Source: an uncultured Pelagibacteraceae bacterium (GTDB lineage: Bacteria; Pseudomonadota; Alphaproteobacteria; Pelagibacterales; Pelagibacteraceae). From it: a DNA stretch of 64,000 nucleotides. The stretch is from assembly GCA_902566945.1 (NCBI GenBank), contig CACFKZ010000001.1, forward strand, positions 62,001 through 126,000, written 5' to 3'. The translations under genes were made by a program, and so were the position numbers. This document shows positions 31,896 to 41,522 of this stretch, one piece after another; the first letter of the stretch is position 1; every line of letters starts with the position of its first letter. The notes beneath the pieces were generated by a model. It was not told where the DNA came from, searched no databases, and saw only the letters and a list, made by a program, of their open reading frames with translations.

Positions 31896-32171
31896 ATGAA
31901 TAAAAAACAACTAGTAGCAAAAATATCGTCCACACTGGGTCAAAGCAAAGCTGATGCTGAGAGAACCTTTGATTCAATAACGACTATTATTTTAGATGCT
32001 TTAAAGAATGATGATACTGTAAAAATAGCAGGTTTTGGTACTTATAAAGTAGCAAAAAGAAAAGCTAGGGTAGGAAGAAATCCTCGTACAGGAGAGTCCA
32101 TTCAAATTGCTGCATCGCAAAAAGTTAAGTTTTTACCAGCTAAAAGCTTAAAAGAAATGTTTAATAGATAA
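31896..32171 (+). CDS. HU family DNA-binding protein
   Basis: MNKKQLVAKISSTLGQSKADAERTFDS...GFGTYKVAKRKARVGRNPRTGE. Confidence 0.95.
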   Translation: MNKKQLVAKISSTLGQSKADAERTFDSITTIILDALKNDDTVKIAGFGTYKVAKRKARVGRNPRTGESIQIAASQKVKFLPAKSLKEMFNR

Positions 32172-32180
32172 ACGTTTTAT

Positions 32181-32215
32181 TTAGCCCTTATTTGAAAATC
32201 TCAAATAAGGGCTAA
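32181..32215 (+). terminator. Hairpin after HU gene
   Basis: ttagcccttatttg aaaatct caaataagggctaa perfect inverted repeat. Confidence 0.75.
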
Positions 32216-32309
32216 CTACTTGCAAAAACTGCATAGCTCAAATTAAGACAATTCAATTCTTTTTCAATATTTAAAACCCTATAACGCACGCTTAACAAGG
32301 GAGTTAGTT

Positions 32310-33602
32310 ATGAAAAAATACTTAGGATACTTTCTAGCAGGTACAGCCATCTACTTTGGCTTTGCAGGTCTTGGATATGCTGAGACTACAGTGTCTGCAG
32401 AAGTACAATACATTTTTAATACCCTATTATTTTTAATGTCAGGTTTCTTGGTCATGTGGATGGCCGCAGGTTTCGCAATGTTAGAGTCAGGATTAGTAAC
32501 ATCAAAATCTGTATCAGCAATCTGTGCTAAAAACATAGGTTTATATTCAATCGCTGGAGTTATGTTCTGGTTGGTTGGATACAATTTAGCTTACGGTATC
32601 CCAGAGGGCGGATATATAGGTTCATTTACACCATGGAGTGACAATTCATCATTAGAAACAGGATATTCTGATGGTTCTGATTGGTTCTTTCAAATGGTGT
32701 TCTGTGCAACTACAATGTCAATCGTATCTGGTACATTAGCTGAAAGAATTAAGATCTGGCCATTTTTCTTATTTGCCGCAATTTTAACTGGTATTATATA
32801 TCCAATTTCAATGGGTTGGCAGTGGGGTGGCGGATGGTTATCGGTAGCTGGATTCTCAGACTTTGCTGGTTCAACATTAGTACATGCTGCTGGAGGAGCT
32901 GCGGCTCTTGCAGGTGCAATCGTACTAGGCGCTAGAAGTGGCAGATTCTCAGGAAAAGGAGAGGCTAAACCGATGGCACCATTTGCTGCATCATCAATTC
33001 CGTTAGCAACATTAGGAGTATTTATACTTTGGTTAGGTTGGTTCGGATTTAATGGTGGATCTCAGTTAGCTTCTGGAACGCTAGAAGACGTTTCAGCAGT
33101 AGCAACAATTTATATCAATACGAACTTAGCTGCAGGCGGTGGTGTATTAGCTGCTGCAACAGTATCAAGAGTTATTGGTGGAAAAACTGACGTTGTAATG
33201 ATGCTAAACGGCGCAATTGCTGGATTAGTAGGTATTACCGCAGAACCATTAACGCCAAGTCCGTTAGCTGCAATCTTCATTGGAGCAATAGCAGGAGTAT
33301 TAATGTACTTCTCAACAAAACTATTGTTCAAAATGAAAATTGATGACGTAGTTGGAGCCATCCCGGCACACTTAGTAGCTGGAGTATGGGGTACATTAGC
33401 AGTGCCATTAACAAATGGAGATGTTACTTTCGGAGCACAATTCTTAGGAACTATCTCAGTTGTGGTATTTGTATTCATAGTCTCGTTTATTGTTTTCCAA
33501 ATTATCAAAAGTACAATTGGATTAAGAATAAGCAAGGAAGCTGAAAGACTAGGAACTGACAAAGCAGAAGTCGGTGTAATAGCTTACGGTATTAGAGACT
33601 AA
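32310..33602 (+). CDS. amtB: Ammonium transporter (copy 1)
   Basis: 430 aa; MAAGFAMLESGLV, DFAGSTLVHAAGG, VVGAIPAHLVAGVWGT. Confidence 0.95.
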   Translation: MKKYLGYFLAGTAIYFGFAGLGYAETTVSAEVQYIFNTLLFLMSGFLVMWMAAGFAMLESGLVTSKSVSAICAKNIGLYSIAGVMFWLVGYNLAYGIPEGGYIGSFTPWSDNSSLETGYSDGSDWFFQMVFCATTMSIVSGTLAERIKIWPFFLFAAILTGIIYPISMGWQWGGGWLSVAGFSDFAGSTLVHAAGGAAALAGAIVLGARSGRFSGKGEAKPMAPFAASSIPLATLGVFILWLGWFGFNGGSQLASGTLEDVSAVATIYINTNLAAGGGVLAAATVSRVIGGKTDVVMMLNGAIAGLVGITAEPLTPSPLAAIFIGAIAGVLMYFSTKLLFKMKIDDVVGAIPAHLVAGVWGTLAVPLTNGDVTFGAQFLGTISVVVFVFIVSFIVFQIIKSTIGLRISKEAERLGTDKAEVGVIAYGIRD

Positions 33603-33637
33603 TAAAATATTCCCTCCCTCGTTAGTTGGGAAAAATT

Positions 33638-33673
33638 ATAAGGCCTGGTTCGGTTCCCCCGTCCAGGCCTTAT
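33638..33673. terminator. Intergenic terminator between the two amtB genes
   Basis: ataaggcctgg...ccaggccttat stem followed by T-rich tract. Confidence 0.85.
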
Positions 33674-33757
33674 TTATTTTACAAAGCTCATATGCATTAA
33701 ATTCATGCTTCGAAACCTTTAAATTTGATATCAAGACATCAAAAAAAAAGGGGGAAC

Positions 33758-35047
33758 ATGAAAAAATTAACTTTCATTTTATTAGGTTGTATTTCTGCTT
33801 TACTAGTAAGCTCTCAAAGCTTTGCAGAAACAACTATGTCTCAAGAGGGACAATATATTTTTAATTCACTAGGATTTTACATAGGAGGAGTACTAGTAGC
33901 TTTCATGGCAGCAGGATTCTGCATGCTTGAGAGCGGATTAGTGACCACAAAAAGCGTATCGACAATTGCCGCTAAAAATATAGGTAAATTTGCTATATGC
34001 TCACTGGTATTCTTTTTAGTAGGCTATAATTTGGCTTACGGGGTGCCAGAAGGTGGTTATGTAGGCTCATTTACTATCTGGACAGACTCATCTGATGCTT
34101 CAACAGGCTATTCAGGTTATTCTGACTGGTTCTTTCAAACTATGTTTGTTTGTGCAACAGCTTCAATAGTATCTGGAGCAGTAGCAGAAAGAATTAAGAT
34201 TTGGCCATTCTTTATATTTTCAGCAGTTATGGCAGGAATTATCTATCCTATTTCTATGGGTTGGCAATGGGGAGGCGGCTGGTTAGCTAGTGGGGGCTTC
34301 TCAGATTTTGCTGGATCAACTTTAGTTCATGGATGTGGAGGAGCAGCAGCGCTCGCTGGAGTTATTGTCTTAGGTGCTAGAGAAGGAAGATTTGGTAGAA
34401 GGGGTGAAAAAAAGTCTATGCAACCTTTTGCTGCCTCAAGTATTCCTTTAGTAACTTTAGGAACATTTCTTCTATGGTTTGGTTGGTTCGGATTTAATGG
34501 ATTCAGCCAGTTAGCTATGGGAACGTTTGACGATGTAAATGCAATTTCTAAAATTGCAGTTAATACTCATTTGGCTGGAGCTGCAGGAACCTTTACGGGA
34601 GCGGCAATTACAAGATTGATCGGTGGTAAAACTGATATTGTTATGATGCTGAATGGTGCTTTAGCAGGACTAGTTGCTATTACAGCAGAGCCTTTAACGC
34701 CTGGTCCTATAACAGCTATGTTCATAGGTTCAGTTGGCGCAATTATAATGTACTTTGGAACAAAAATGTTAGAAAGTTATGGTTTAGATGACGTAGTTGG
34801 AGCTATTCCAGTACACATGTTTGCTGGTATATTTGGAACACTTGTGGTTCCTTTAACTAATCCAGAAACATCTTTTGGAACTCAATTTATAGGCACAGCA
34901 TCAGTGTGTATATTTAGCTTTGCATTATCTTGGGCAACTTTTACCGCTCTCAAATCAACAATTGGTTTAAGAATAAGTAAAGCAGCAGAAAAATTAGGAA
35001 CTGATAAAGCTGAAGTAGGTGTATCAGCATATTCTATCAGAGATTAG
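33758..35047 (+). CDS. amtB: Ammonium transporter (copy 2)
   Basis: Start trimmed to MKKLTFILLG after gggggaac; MAAGFCMLESGLV, FAGSTLVHGCGGAAAL. Confidence 0.95.
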   Translation: MKKLTFILLGCISALLVSSQSFAETTMSQEGQYIFNSLGFYIGGVLVAFMAAGFCMLESGLVTTKSVSTIAAKNIGKFAICSLVFFLVGYNLAYGVPEGGYVGSFTIWTDSSDASTGYSGYSDWFFQTMFVCATASIVSGAVAERIKIWPFFIFSAVMAGIIYPISMGWQWGGGWLASGGFSDFAGSTLVHGCGGAAALAGVIVLGAREGRFGRRGEKKSMQPFAASSIPLVTLGTFLLWFGWFGFNGFSQLAMGTFDDVNAISKIAVNTHLAGAAGTFTGAAITRLIGGKTDIVMMLNGALAGLVAITAEPLTPGPITAMFIGSVGAIIMYFGTKMLESYGLDDVVGAIPVHMFAGIFGTLVVPLTNPETSFGTQFIGTASVCIFSFALSWATFTALKSTIGLRISKAAEKLGTDKAEVGVSAYSIRD

Positions 35048-35059
35048 TCAGTTTTAATT

Positions 35060-35083
35060 AAAGGCCTGAGAAATCAGGCCTTT
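35060..35083. terminator. Convergent terminator hairpin
   Basis: aaaggcctga gaaa tcaggccttt between convergent genes. Confidence 0.85.
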
Positions 35084-36110
35084 AGTTTAGCTTATTTTCT
35101 TCCCAAATTTTTTCCCAATCAACATTCGGTGACAACCCAAAAATAGAATTAACATTTGTAAAATGCACTGCAAGTGACGGAATAGGCGAAATACATAGTT
35201 CTTTTTCATATATTTCATGCAATGGTTTTTCAAAAGGAGCATGTTCCTTTTTACACATACTTAAATATTTATCCCAATATTTCTCAACCATCTTTTTGCT
35301 TGTCAAAAAAGTACAAAGAGTTTCATTAACTCTTCTCCAATGATAATCCTGACCTAAAAAATTTTGAGTAGGCTCAGTTTTTGTGTATAAATATGGATAA
35401 TCTGAGGGACAAATGATTATTTCTTTATTAAACTGTGATGCAATACGCTCATAAGTCAAGATCATTTCACCGATAGAATTTTTTTGGTGAATATAATCAT
35501 CCTCGACAAAATAAATTAAATCTTCGGAATTCTTAGACTCTTCTAGAGATTGATTTATATTCGCCATATTAGAAATTTGGTTATAAGAAACTTTGTCTCC
35601 TCGCTCATTAACTTCATGAATTTCTTTTTCAAATTTTGAAACATCTAAATTTATTAGTTTATAATCAATGTTGTACTTTTTAAAAACAGTATCAATTTTT
35701 AGTAAATTTTCTCTAGTAGAGTTATGATCTACTACTTTATAATTAATTCTTATTTTTTTTAGCATAGGGTTATAATTTACAGAATTAATTATTGATATGA
35801 TTGTTCTTAAAGTATACTCAATTTTTTCTCTTTCAAATAGTCTCGCTTTATTTTGAGTAAGCATATTAACGTTCGAGCAAGTTCGTATAATAATATCTAA
35901 TGCTTTCACTGGTCTTGTAATTTTGACAATACCTAGAGGAAGGTTAATTGAATTTTGTCCAATATCACTTACTTGTTCGTTTATTTTTTTATTTAATGTA
36001 ACTATTTCAAATTGATTTTGATCAATAATTTCATAACCTAACTTTCTACAAATTTTAATAAAGATTTTTCTAAAAAAACCACCTTTTTTAAAATTTTTAA
36101 TATTTTTCAT
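35082..36110 (-). CDS. Glycosyltransferase-like hypothetical protein
   Basis: LIYFVEDDYIHQKN acidic motif and overall GT-A-like pattern. Confidence 0.5.
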   Translation of the reverse strand: MKNIKNFKKGGFFRKIFIKICRKLGYEIIDQNQFEIVTLNKKINEQVSDIGQNSINLPLGIVKITRPVKALDIIIRTCSNVNMLTQNKARLFEREKIEYTLRTIISIINSVNYNPMLKKIRINYKVVDHNSTRENLLKIDTVFKKYNIDYKLINLDVSKFEKEIHEVNERGDKVSYNQISNMANINQSLEESKNSEDLIYFVEDDYIHQKNSIGEMILTYERIASQFNKEIIICPSDYPYLYTKTEPTQNFLGQDYHWRRVNETLCTFLTSKKMVEKYWDKYLSMCKKEHAPFEKPLHEIYEKELCISPIPSLAVHFTNVNSIFGLSPNVDWEKIWEENKLN

Positions 36111-36148
36111 ACTAGTAAAATATATATAATAGTTTAATTATTTGATCT

Positions 36149-36547
36149 ATGAGTATTAAATCTTCACAGAAATTAGTCGAAGAAGCTAATGAAATGATTG
36201 AAACCTTAAGTGCAAGCGAAGTCAAAAAACTTGCCGAAAAAAAGGAAATAACATTAGTTGATGTAAGAGATATCAGAGAGCTTTGGAGAGAGGGGACAAT
36301 AGAAAATTCAATACATATACCAAGAGGAATGTTAGAGTTTTGGTTAGATCCAAATAGTACCTATTATCAAGAAAATAAAATTAAAGATTTAAAAAAGATG
36401 GTTTTCTTCTGCGCTCTTGGTTTTCGTTCTGCACTAGCGACTAAGGCTTTAGTTGATATGGGTTTTAAAAATGTAGCTAATGCAAGTGGTGGATTTGATG
36501 CTTTAAAAAACGCGGGATTAAAAGTAGTTGCTAAAGAAAAAAAATAA
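36149..36547 (+). CDS. Rhodanese-like domain protein
   Basis: VDVRDIRELWREGTIENSIHIPRGMLEF; FCALGFRSALAT. Confidence 0.9.
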   Translation: MSIKSSQKLVEEANEMIETLSASEVKKLAEKKEITLVDVRDIRELWREGTIENSIHIPRGMLEFWLDPNSTYYQENKIKDLKKMVFFCALGFRSALATKALVDMGFKNVANASGGFDALKNAGLKVVAKEKK

Positions 36548-36548
36548 T

Positions 36549-37157
36549 TTATTTACTAGCTTCCTTTAAAACGAACTCAATTCTATCTTGGCCCCAAAAA
36601 ATTTTATTATTTGAAACAAAAGTAGGAGCACCAAAAATACCTTTTTCATATGCCTCACTAGTGCGCTTCTTAAGACTTTCTTTTATTGAAGATGAAGTGG
36701 CCCTTAAAGCAAATGTCTTAGGATTTACACTAAGATTTTTTAATACTTTTTGAATAATATTATCATCGTTCATATTTAGCCCGTCTTGCCATATAGCATC
36801 GAAAATACTATCAATATAATAACTTTTATAATTATCTTCCTCTGCAACAAACACTCCACGCATCAAATTCAAACTCCTAATTGGGAAATAAGAATTAAAT
36901 TTAAATTTTATATTATTTCTTTCAGCTACTAATTTACAGTCTCTGATCATATGTTTAGCTTTTGCAGGTATGAAAGCAGGTGCCTTTATCCCATGAAGAT
37001 TATGTAATCCGCCTAACAGAATGGGTTTGTATCTGACTTTTAATGAGGCTTTGTGCTCAATTTTTCTAATTTCTTTATGAGCGAGAAAAGAATATGGACT
37101 TATAAAGTCAAAATAAAAATCAAACGGCTTAATCATTAAAACTGATCTTTTTGGCAA
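36549..37157 (-). CDS. 2-hydroxychromene-2-carboxylate isomerase/DsbA-like
   Basis: FDFYFDFISPYSFLAHKE; GIFGAPTFVSNNKIFWGQDRIEFV. Confidence 0.88.
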   Translation of the reverse strand: MPKRSVLMIKPFDFYFDFISPYSFLAHKEIRKIEHKASLKVRYKPILLGGLHNLHGIKAPAFIPAKAKHMIRDCKLVAERNNIKFKFNSYFPIRSLNLMRGVFVAEEDNYKSYYIDSIFDAIWQDGLNMNDDNIIQKVLKNLSVNPKTFALRATSSSIKESLKKRTSEAYEKGIFGAPTFVSNNKIFWGQDRIEFVLKEASK

Positions 37158-37599
37158 ATAAAATTCTTATAAACCAATAAAAAATTAATCCAATAGGTCC
37201 TGTAAAATAAGTTAATATTAAGGAGGGTATAGTAACAATTTTAGGAATAAAATATCTTTTTGCGTCTCTTACTACCCAAGCGCCCGCAAATAAACTTATT
37301 GAAAGAAAATGAAGCCAGAAAATTAATAATAATGTTTCATTAGCAAACATCGAATATAAGCCGTCTAGTCCACTATAAAGTTCAAATCCATCAAAAAGAT
37401 TATTTCCTAAATAAAGACTATAAGACAAATAGGAATAAGCGATACCTAGAAGTAAAGGAGCAATTATTGATTGTACAAAAAAATTGGTCAAACCATGGTT
37501 CGGTGCAATAATTAATAACAGCCAAAAAGGAATTACTCCCCAGTTAGCTACTAAATAAATAGTTTCAGAATTTATTAACGCTAATAGATCATTTATCAT
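37129..37599 (-). CDS. ABA4-like (DUF4281) membrane protein
   Basis: VIPFWLLLIIAPNH...WVVRDAKRYFIPKIVTIPSLILTYFTGPIGLIFYW. Confidence 0.8.
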   Translation of the reverse strand: MINDLLALINSETIYLVANWGVIPFWLLLIIAPNHGLTNFFVQSIIAPLLLGIAYSYLSYSLYLGNNLFDGFELYSGLDGLYSMFANETLLLIFWLHFLSISLFAGAWVVRDAKRYFIPKIVTIPSLILTYFTGPIGLIFYWFIRILFAKKISFND

Positions 37600-37625
37600 T
37601 CAAAATAATATAGTATATTAAAGAA

Positions 37626-38186
37626 ATGAATCCCACATCTAATAAAAGTGATTTTGAAGATTTGACGACTAATTTAAAAGACCTTGCTTACTCTTATTTA
37701 GAAAAGTACAGCCCATCAAAGCAACAATTGAAAGTATATTTATTAAAGAAATATTTAACTAAAATTAAGGGGAGTAAATCAAAAAAAGAAGTTACCTCAA
37801 TAATTGATAAGATTATTTTAAATTTAGAAAGTAATAAATTTTTAAATGACGAAATGTACTCCGACTCAAAAGCTAGAATGTTCTTGAGAAGAGGTTATTC
37901 TTTGAATAAAATAAATCAGTCTTTAAGAAACAAGGGTATCGAAGATAAGTTTGTAAGGCAAAGTTTAGAAAAAATAAAAGAAGATCAAATTGAACCTGAT
38001 TTTGTATCCGCATTAAAACTTTGTAAAAGGAGAAGAATCGGACCCATTAGGCCAGAAAGTAACAGAGAATTATTTTATAAAAAGGATATGGGTATATTAG
38101 CGAGAGGAGGATTTAGTTTTGATTTATCTAAGAGAGTTTTGGAACTTGAAACTGAAGAGTTTAATAAATTAATCAAGCTTATCTGA
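37626..38186 (+). CDS. recX: RecX family regulatory protein
   Basis: AYSYLEKYSPSKQQLKVYLLKK...RMFLRRGYSLNKINQSLRNKGI. Confidence 0.8.
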   Translation: MNPTSNKSDFEDLTTNLKDLAYSYLEKYSPSKQQLKVYLLKKYLTKIKGSKSKKEVTSIIDKIILNLESNKFLNDEMYSDSKARMFLRRGYSLNKINQSLRNKGIEDKFVRQSLEKIKEDQIEPDFVSALKLCKRRRIGPIRPESNRELFYKKDMGILARGGFSFDLSKRVLELETEEFNKLIKLI

Positions 38187-38312
38187 TTTTCTTTTTTTTT
38201 CCTCCTCAACTAAAATATCAAGTTTTCTTTTTAAAGCATTTCTTACTAAAATAAAAAATAAAATTCCAAAAATAGAAACTGATATAATAATAATGAGAAT
38301 AGTTTTAATCAT
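38169..38312 (-). CDS. Small single-TM protein (47 aa)
   Basis: Read from sequence: MIKTILIIIISVSIFGILFFILVRNALKRKLDILVEEEKKRKSDKLD*; 3' end overlaps recX end. Confidence 0.5.
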   Translation of the reverse strand: MIKTILIIIISVSIFGILFFILVRNALKRKLDILVEEEKKRKSDKLD

Positions 38313-39084
38313 TTAAATTTTCAGCGCGTTTTATTAAAAGGCTTGGGTTTCTATAATCTTCTTTTCCATATAAAAAAGGCTTATCATCAAGGGTTTTTAT
38401 AATAGCGCCTGCATTTTGTGCTACCGCATGCCCAGCAGCATAATCCCACTCGTTTGCTCTCTCTTTAGCAGCGTAAATATCATATTCGCCAGTCGCTATA
38501 ACACAAAATTTATATGAACTTGCCATTTTCACAATAGAAGTAACGTTATGTTGTTTTAATTTATTTAAAATCATATCAGATGGTTTAAAGACACTTGATA
38601 ATGCAACCACTTTACCTTTAGGCTGTTTTTTTTTGCAGCTTATTTTTTTTGTTTTGTTTTCTTCCATTAAATAACTTTCTCCTTGTGCATATGAAAAAAA
38701 AAGTCTATTTTTTTTTGGCACCCCAACTAACCCCACGACTGGTACAGAGTTAATTACTAAAGCTGCATTTAAAGTATATTCGTCTTTACCAGCAATATAT
38801 TCTTTAGTTCCATCTATTGGATCAATTAACCAAAATATTTTAGATTTATTTTTTACTTTTAAGTCAACTGTTTCCTCTGAAATTATTGGAATGTTTGGAG
38901 TTAATTCTGAAATTTTTTTTGATATAATTTCATTAACTTTTAAATCACCATTACTTACTGGAGACTTATCCTCTTTAATTGTAATCTTTAAACCTTCATT
39001 ATAAAGTTTTATTGACTCTTTGCCGGCATTATTAAAAGTATCAATTAAACCTTCAGCTATTTTTTTCAAGTTCTCTTTATTCAT
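38305..39084 (-). CDS. cysQ: 3'(2'),5'-bisphosphate nucleotidase
   Basis: DKSPVSNGDLKVNEII, IISEET, FWLIDPIDGTKEYI, NEWDYAAGHAV. Confidence 0.88.
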   Translation of the reverse strand: MNKENLKKIAEGLIDTFNNAGKESIKLYNEGLKITIKEDKSPVSNGDLKVNEIISKKISELTPNIPIISEETVDLKVKNKSKIFWLIDPIDGTKEYIAGKDEYTLNAALVINSVPVVGLVGVPKKNRLFFSYAQGESYLMEENKTKKISCKKKQPKGKVVALSSVFKPSDMILNKLKQHNVTSIVKMASSYKFCVIATGEYDIYAAKERANEWDYAAGHAVAQNAGAIIKTLDDKPFLYGKEDYRNPSLLIKRAENLND

Positions 39085-39250
39085 CCTGAACTTTTTCTAA
39101 CCTTACATTTTCAATATTTATTACCTTTTTTCCAAAATTTTCAAAATTTACAGTTACTTTATTGCCTATTATGGACTGCACTTGCCCTAAACCCCAATCC
39201 TTATTTGCAGGGTTTTTTACATAATCACCTGGTTCAAAATCAATAAGCAT
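39077..39250 (-). CDS. DUF3553 family small protein (57 aa)
   Basis: Read from sequence: MLIDFEPGDYVKNPANKDWGLGQVQSIIGNKVTVNFENFGKKVINIENVRLEKVQDE*; not in ORF track. Confidence 0.85.
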   Translation of the reverse strand: MLIDFEPGDYVKNPANKDWGLGQVQSIIGNKVTVNFENFGKKVINIENVRLEKVQDE

Positions 39251-39290
39251 TATGGAAAATAAATTATAAATATATTATACACTTTAAATT

Positions 39291-40418
39291 ATGAATTCCC
39301 TAGGAATTAATAAACCAAAAAAAGAAACTAAAATAGTTGTAGCCATGTCAGGTGGAGTAGACTCTTCTGTTGTTGCAGCCTTGATGAAACAAGAAGGTTA
39401 CGATGTTACAGGAATTACTCTTAAACTTTACGATGATATAAAACAGTCCAAAGAAGGGAGGCAGTGTTGTGCAGGACAAGATATAATGGATGCCAAAAGA
39501 GTTTCAGAAAAAATAAATATCAATCACGAAATTTTATATTATCAAAAAAAGTTCAAATCAGAAGTAATCGACTCATTTATTGATAGTTATACAGCAGGTG
39601 AAACACCAATCCCATGTGTTCAATGTAATCAAACAGTTAAATTTAGAGATCTATTTAAATACGCAAAAGATTTAAAAGCAGACGCACTAATTACAGGACA
39701 TTATGTTTCAAGAGTTCAAAAAAATGGCCGTGCAAGCATGTATAGAGCTAAAGATTATAATAGAGACCAAAGTTATTTTTTATTTAGCACTACACAAGAG
39801 CAACTAGATTATTTAAGATTTCCTTTAGGTGAAGTTGATAAATCTGAAACACGATCTATTGCAAAAAAATTAAATTTAAATGTAGCAGATAAGCCAGACA
39901 GCCAAGATATATGCTTTGTTCCAAATGGAGACTACAGTTCTGTAATAAAAAAATTTAGACCTGAGTCATTTAAGAGAGGAAAAATAGTTGATTTGAAAGG
40001 AAATCAAATTGGTGAGCATGATGGAATTATTAATTATACAATAGGACAAAGAAAAGGGATAAAAATTTCAAGTGATAAACCATTATATGTAGTAAATATA
40101 AACGCAGAAAATAATACTGTTATCGTAGGGCGTAAAGAAAATTTAGAAATTAAAGAAATTCAACTTAGAGAATTAAATATTCTAGCAGATAAAAAAGAAT
40201 TTAGTGAAATAATAAATATAAAAGTAAGATCAACTGGAAGATTACTTAAAGCAAAAATTAATCTTTTAAATGAACATGCAAAGGTAGAAATTCTAGATAA
40301 AGAAACTGGAATTTCGCCTGGCCAAGCTTGTGTTTTTTACTCTAAAGATTCTTATGGGGATAAAGTTCTCGGAGGTGGTTGGATAAACAAGACTTTAAAC
40401 AATAATTTATCCACTTAA
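39291..40418 (+). CDS. mnmA: tRNA-specific 2-thiouridylase
   Basis: [44 protein letters not shown]. Confidence 0.95.
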   Translation: MNSLGINKPKKETKIVVAMSGGVDSSVVAALMKQEGYDVTGITLKLYDDIKQSKEGRQCCAGQDIMDAKRVSEKININHEILYYQKKFKSEVIDSFIDSYTAGETPIPCVQCNQTVKFRDLFKYAKDLKADALITGHYVSRVQKNGRASMYRAKDYNRDQSYFLFSTTQEQLDYLRFPLGEVDKSETRSIAKKLNLNVADKPDSQDICFVPNGDYSSVIKKFRPESFKRGKIVDLKGNQIGEHDGIINYTIGQRKGIKISSDKPLYVVNINAENNTVIVGRKENLEIKEIQLRELNILADKKEFSEIINIKVRSTGRLLKAKINLLNEHAKVEILDKETGISPGQACVFYSKDSYGDKVLGGGWINKTLNNNLST

Positions 40419-40479
40419 TTAACAATCAGTTTTAAGACACGCATTAAGTGATTACAATATTTCTTACTGTATGTTCTAA

Positions 40480-40665
40480 TGAAACTAATTAAGAGGCAAC
40501 TCTTAACTGGCCATTTAAGGAAAAACCGAGAGGTTCAAGCTTAAAGGGCAGAAAGGTGAACCTAGTAGCGCTAGAATAGTTCATCGGGATGGCTTGGCGG
40601 TAGCGCCTACAACGACGAGCCAAAACTGCTAAATTTCTGGGCGAAAGCCTAGAAATTTAAGTGGT
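40480..40665 (+). ncRNA. Candidate structured RNA of unassigned class
   Basis: Successive perfect or near-perfect helices: ttaagag-gcaa-ctcttaa (40489-40506), aggttca...tgaacct (40531-40563), ggcttg...cgagcc, taaatttctgggc-gaaa-gcctagaaattta (40630-40659); GNRA loops; GC-richer than surroundings; boundaries and strand are estimates. Confidence 0.6.
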
Positions 40666-41358
40666 TCTCTTCCAAAAAAATCTAGATAATAAATAAAATA
40701 ACACTACACCAACGAAATAATTCCATTCAAGCGCATGCTTGAAATGCGTATTTCCTTTAGTGACGAGTATTGGCAAACTTAAAATCGCAATAACTATTAA
40801 TATTGAAACAAGAAAAGCTTTTATGAATAAGATTTTTTTATTTATAAATTTATCTAATTTATTCTTAAGCTTGTAAAAATGATAAATGAGCAATCCTTGA
40901 GCTATAAGTTCAAAAATTATAAACAATAATAAAATAACTCTTCTAAAAAGCTTATAAATTTGAATATCAAACTTTATACCTAGAAAAATGGAGTGAATAG
41001 CTAGAAATATTGCTGATAAAATTCCGAATTTTTTAAAGTTAAAATTTATGTCTGAAGAATAAAATTTATTTACTAAATTATTATTTTCTCTCCAATAATA
41101 ATATAATAAAACTGCTGTTAATATCATAGAAGGTTTAAAAATTAGATATTGTGGAAATGTTCTTGAGGCTCTGCTAATAGACAAACTCCCATCAAGATAT
41201 GGAATTGAAAAAGCCGACCTTCCAACTTGATCAACTGTGAATATCGTTCCTTCTAAAAATTGGTAATTTTGAGATATTATTAAACAAAGATTTATAGCTA
41301 ATAATGGAATTAAAAATATCCAAATACTCAATTTTCTAACTTGAGTTATTTCTAGCAT
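40657..41358 (-). CDS. Multi-TM hypothetical protein
   Basis: 233 aa, several hydrophobic segments. Confidence 0.65.
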   Translation of the reverse strand: MLEITQVRKLSIWIFLIPLLAINLCLIISQNYQFLEGTIFTVDQVGRSAFSIPYLDGSLSISRASRTFPQYLIFKPSMILTAVLLYYYWRENNNLVNKFYSSDINFNFKKFGILSAIFLAIHSIFLGIKFDIQIYKLFRRVILLLFIIFELIAQGLLIYHFYKLKNKLDKFINKKILFIKAFLVSILIVIAILSLPILVTKGNTHFKHALEWNYFVGVVLFYLLSRFFWKRTT

Positions 41359-41372
41359 AAAATATTAAAAGA

Positions 41373-41456
41373 TTATTTCTTCTTATTTCTTTTTCTAGCT
41401 CTTCTTTTTTTTGAACCGATTTTTCTTCTACCTCGGTGCTTTTTTGGATAACCCAT
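41373..41456 (-). CDS. 27-aa highly basic microprotein
   Basis: Reverse strand: MGYPKKHRGRRKIGSKKRRARKRNKKK*; preceded by aaaaaaggaggcaaaaatATG, a canonical Shine-Dalgarno. Confidence 0.65.
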   Translation of the reverse strand: MGYPKKHRGRRKIGSKKRRARKRNKKK

Positions 41457-41522
41457 ATTTTTGCCTCCTTTTTTATATCTTAATTAGTAAAGTTCTATAT
41501 AAAAGTCAGATATACTTATTTT

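Noticed and set aside
40480-40665. RNase P RNA, SRP RNA or tmRNA assignment for the structured RNA
   Set aside because: The hallmark conserved blocks I know for these classes are not visible; left unassigned pending covariance-model search.
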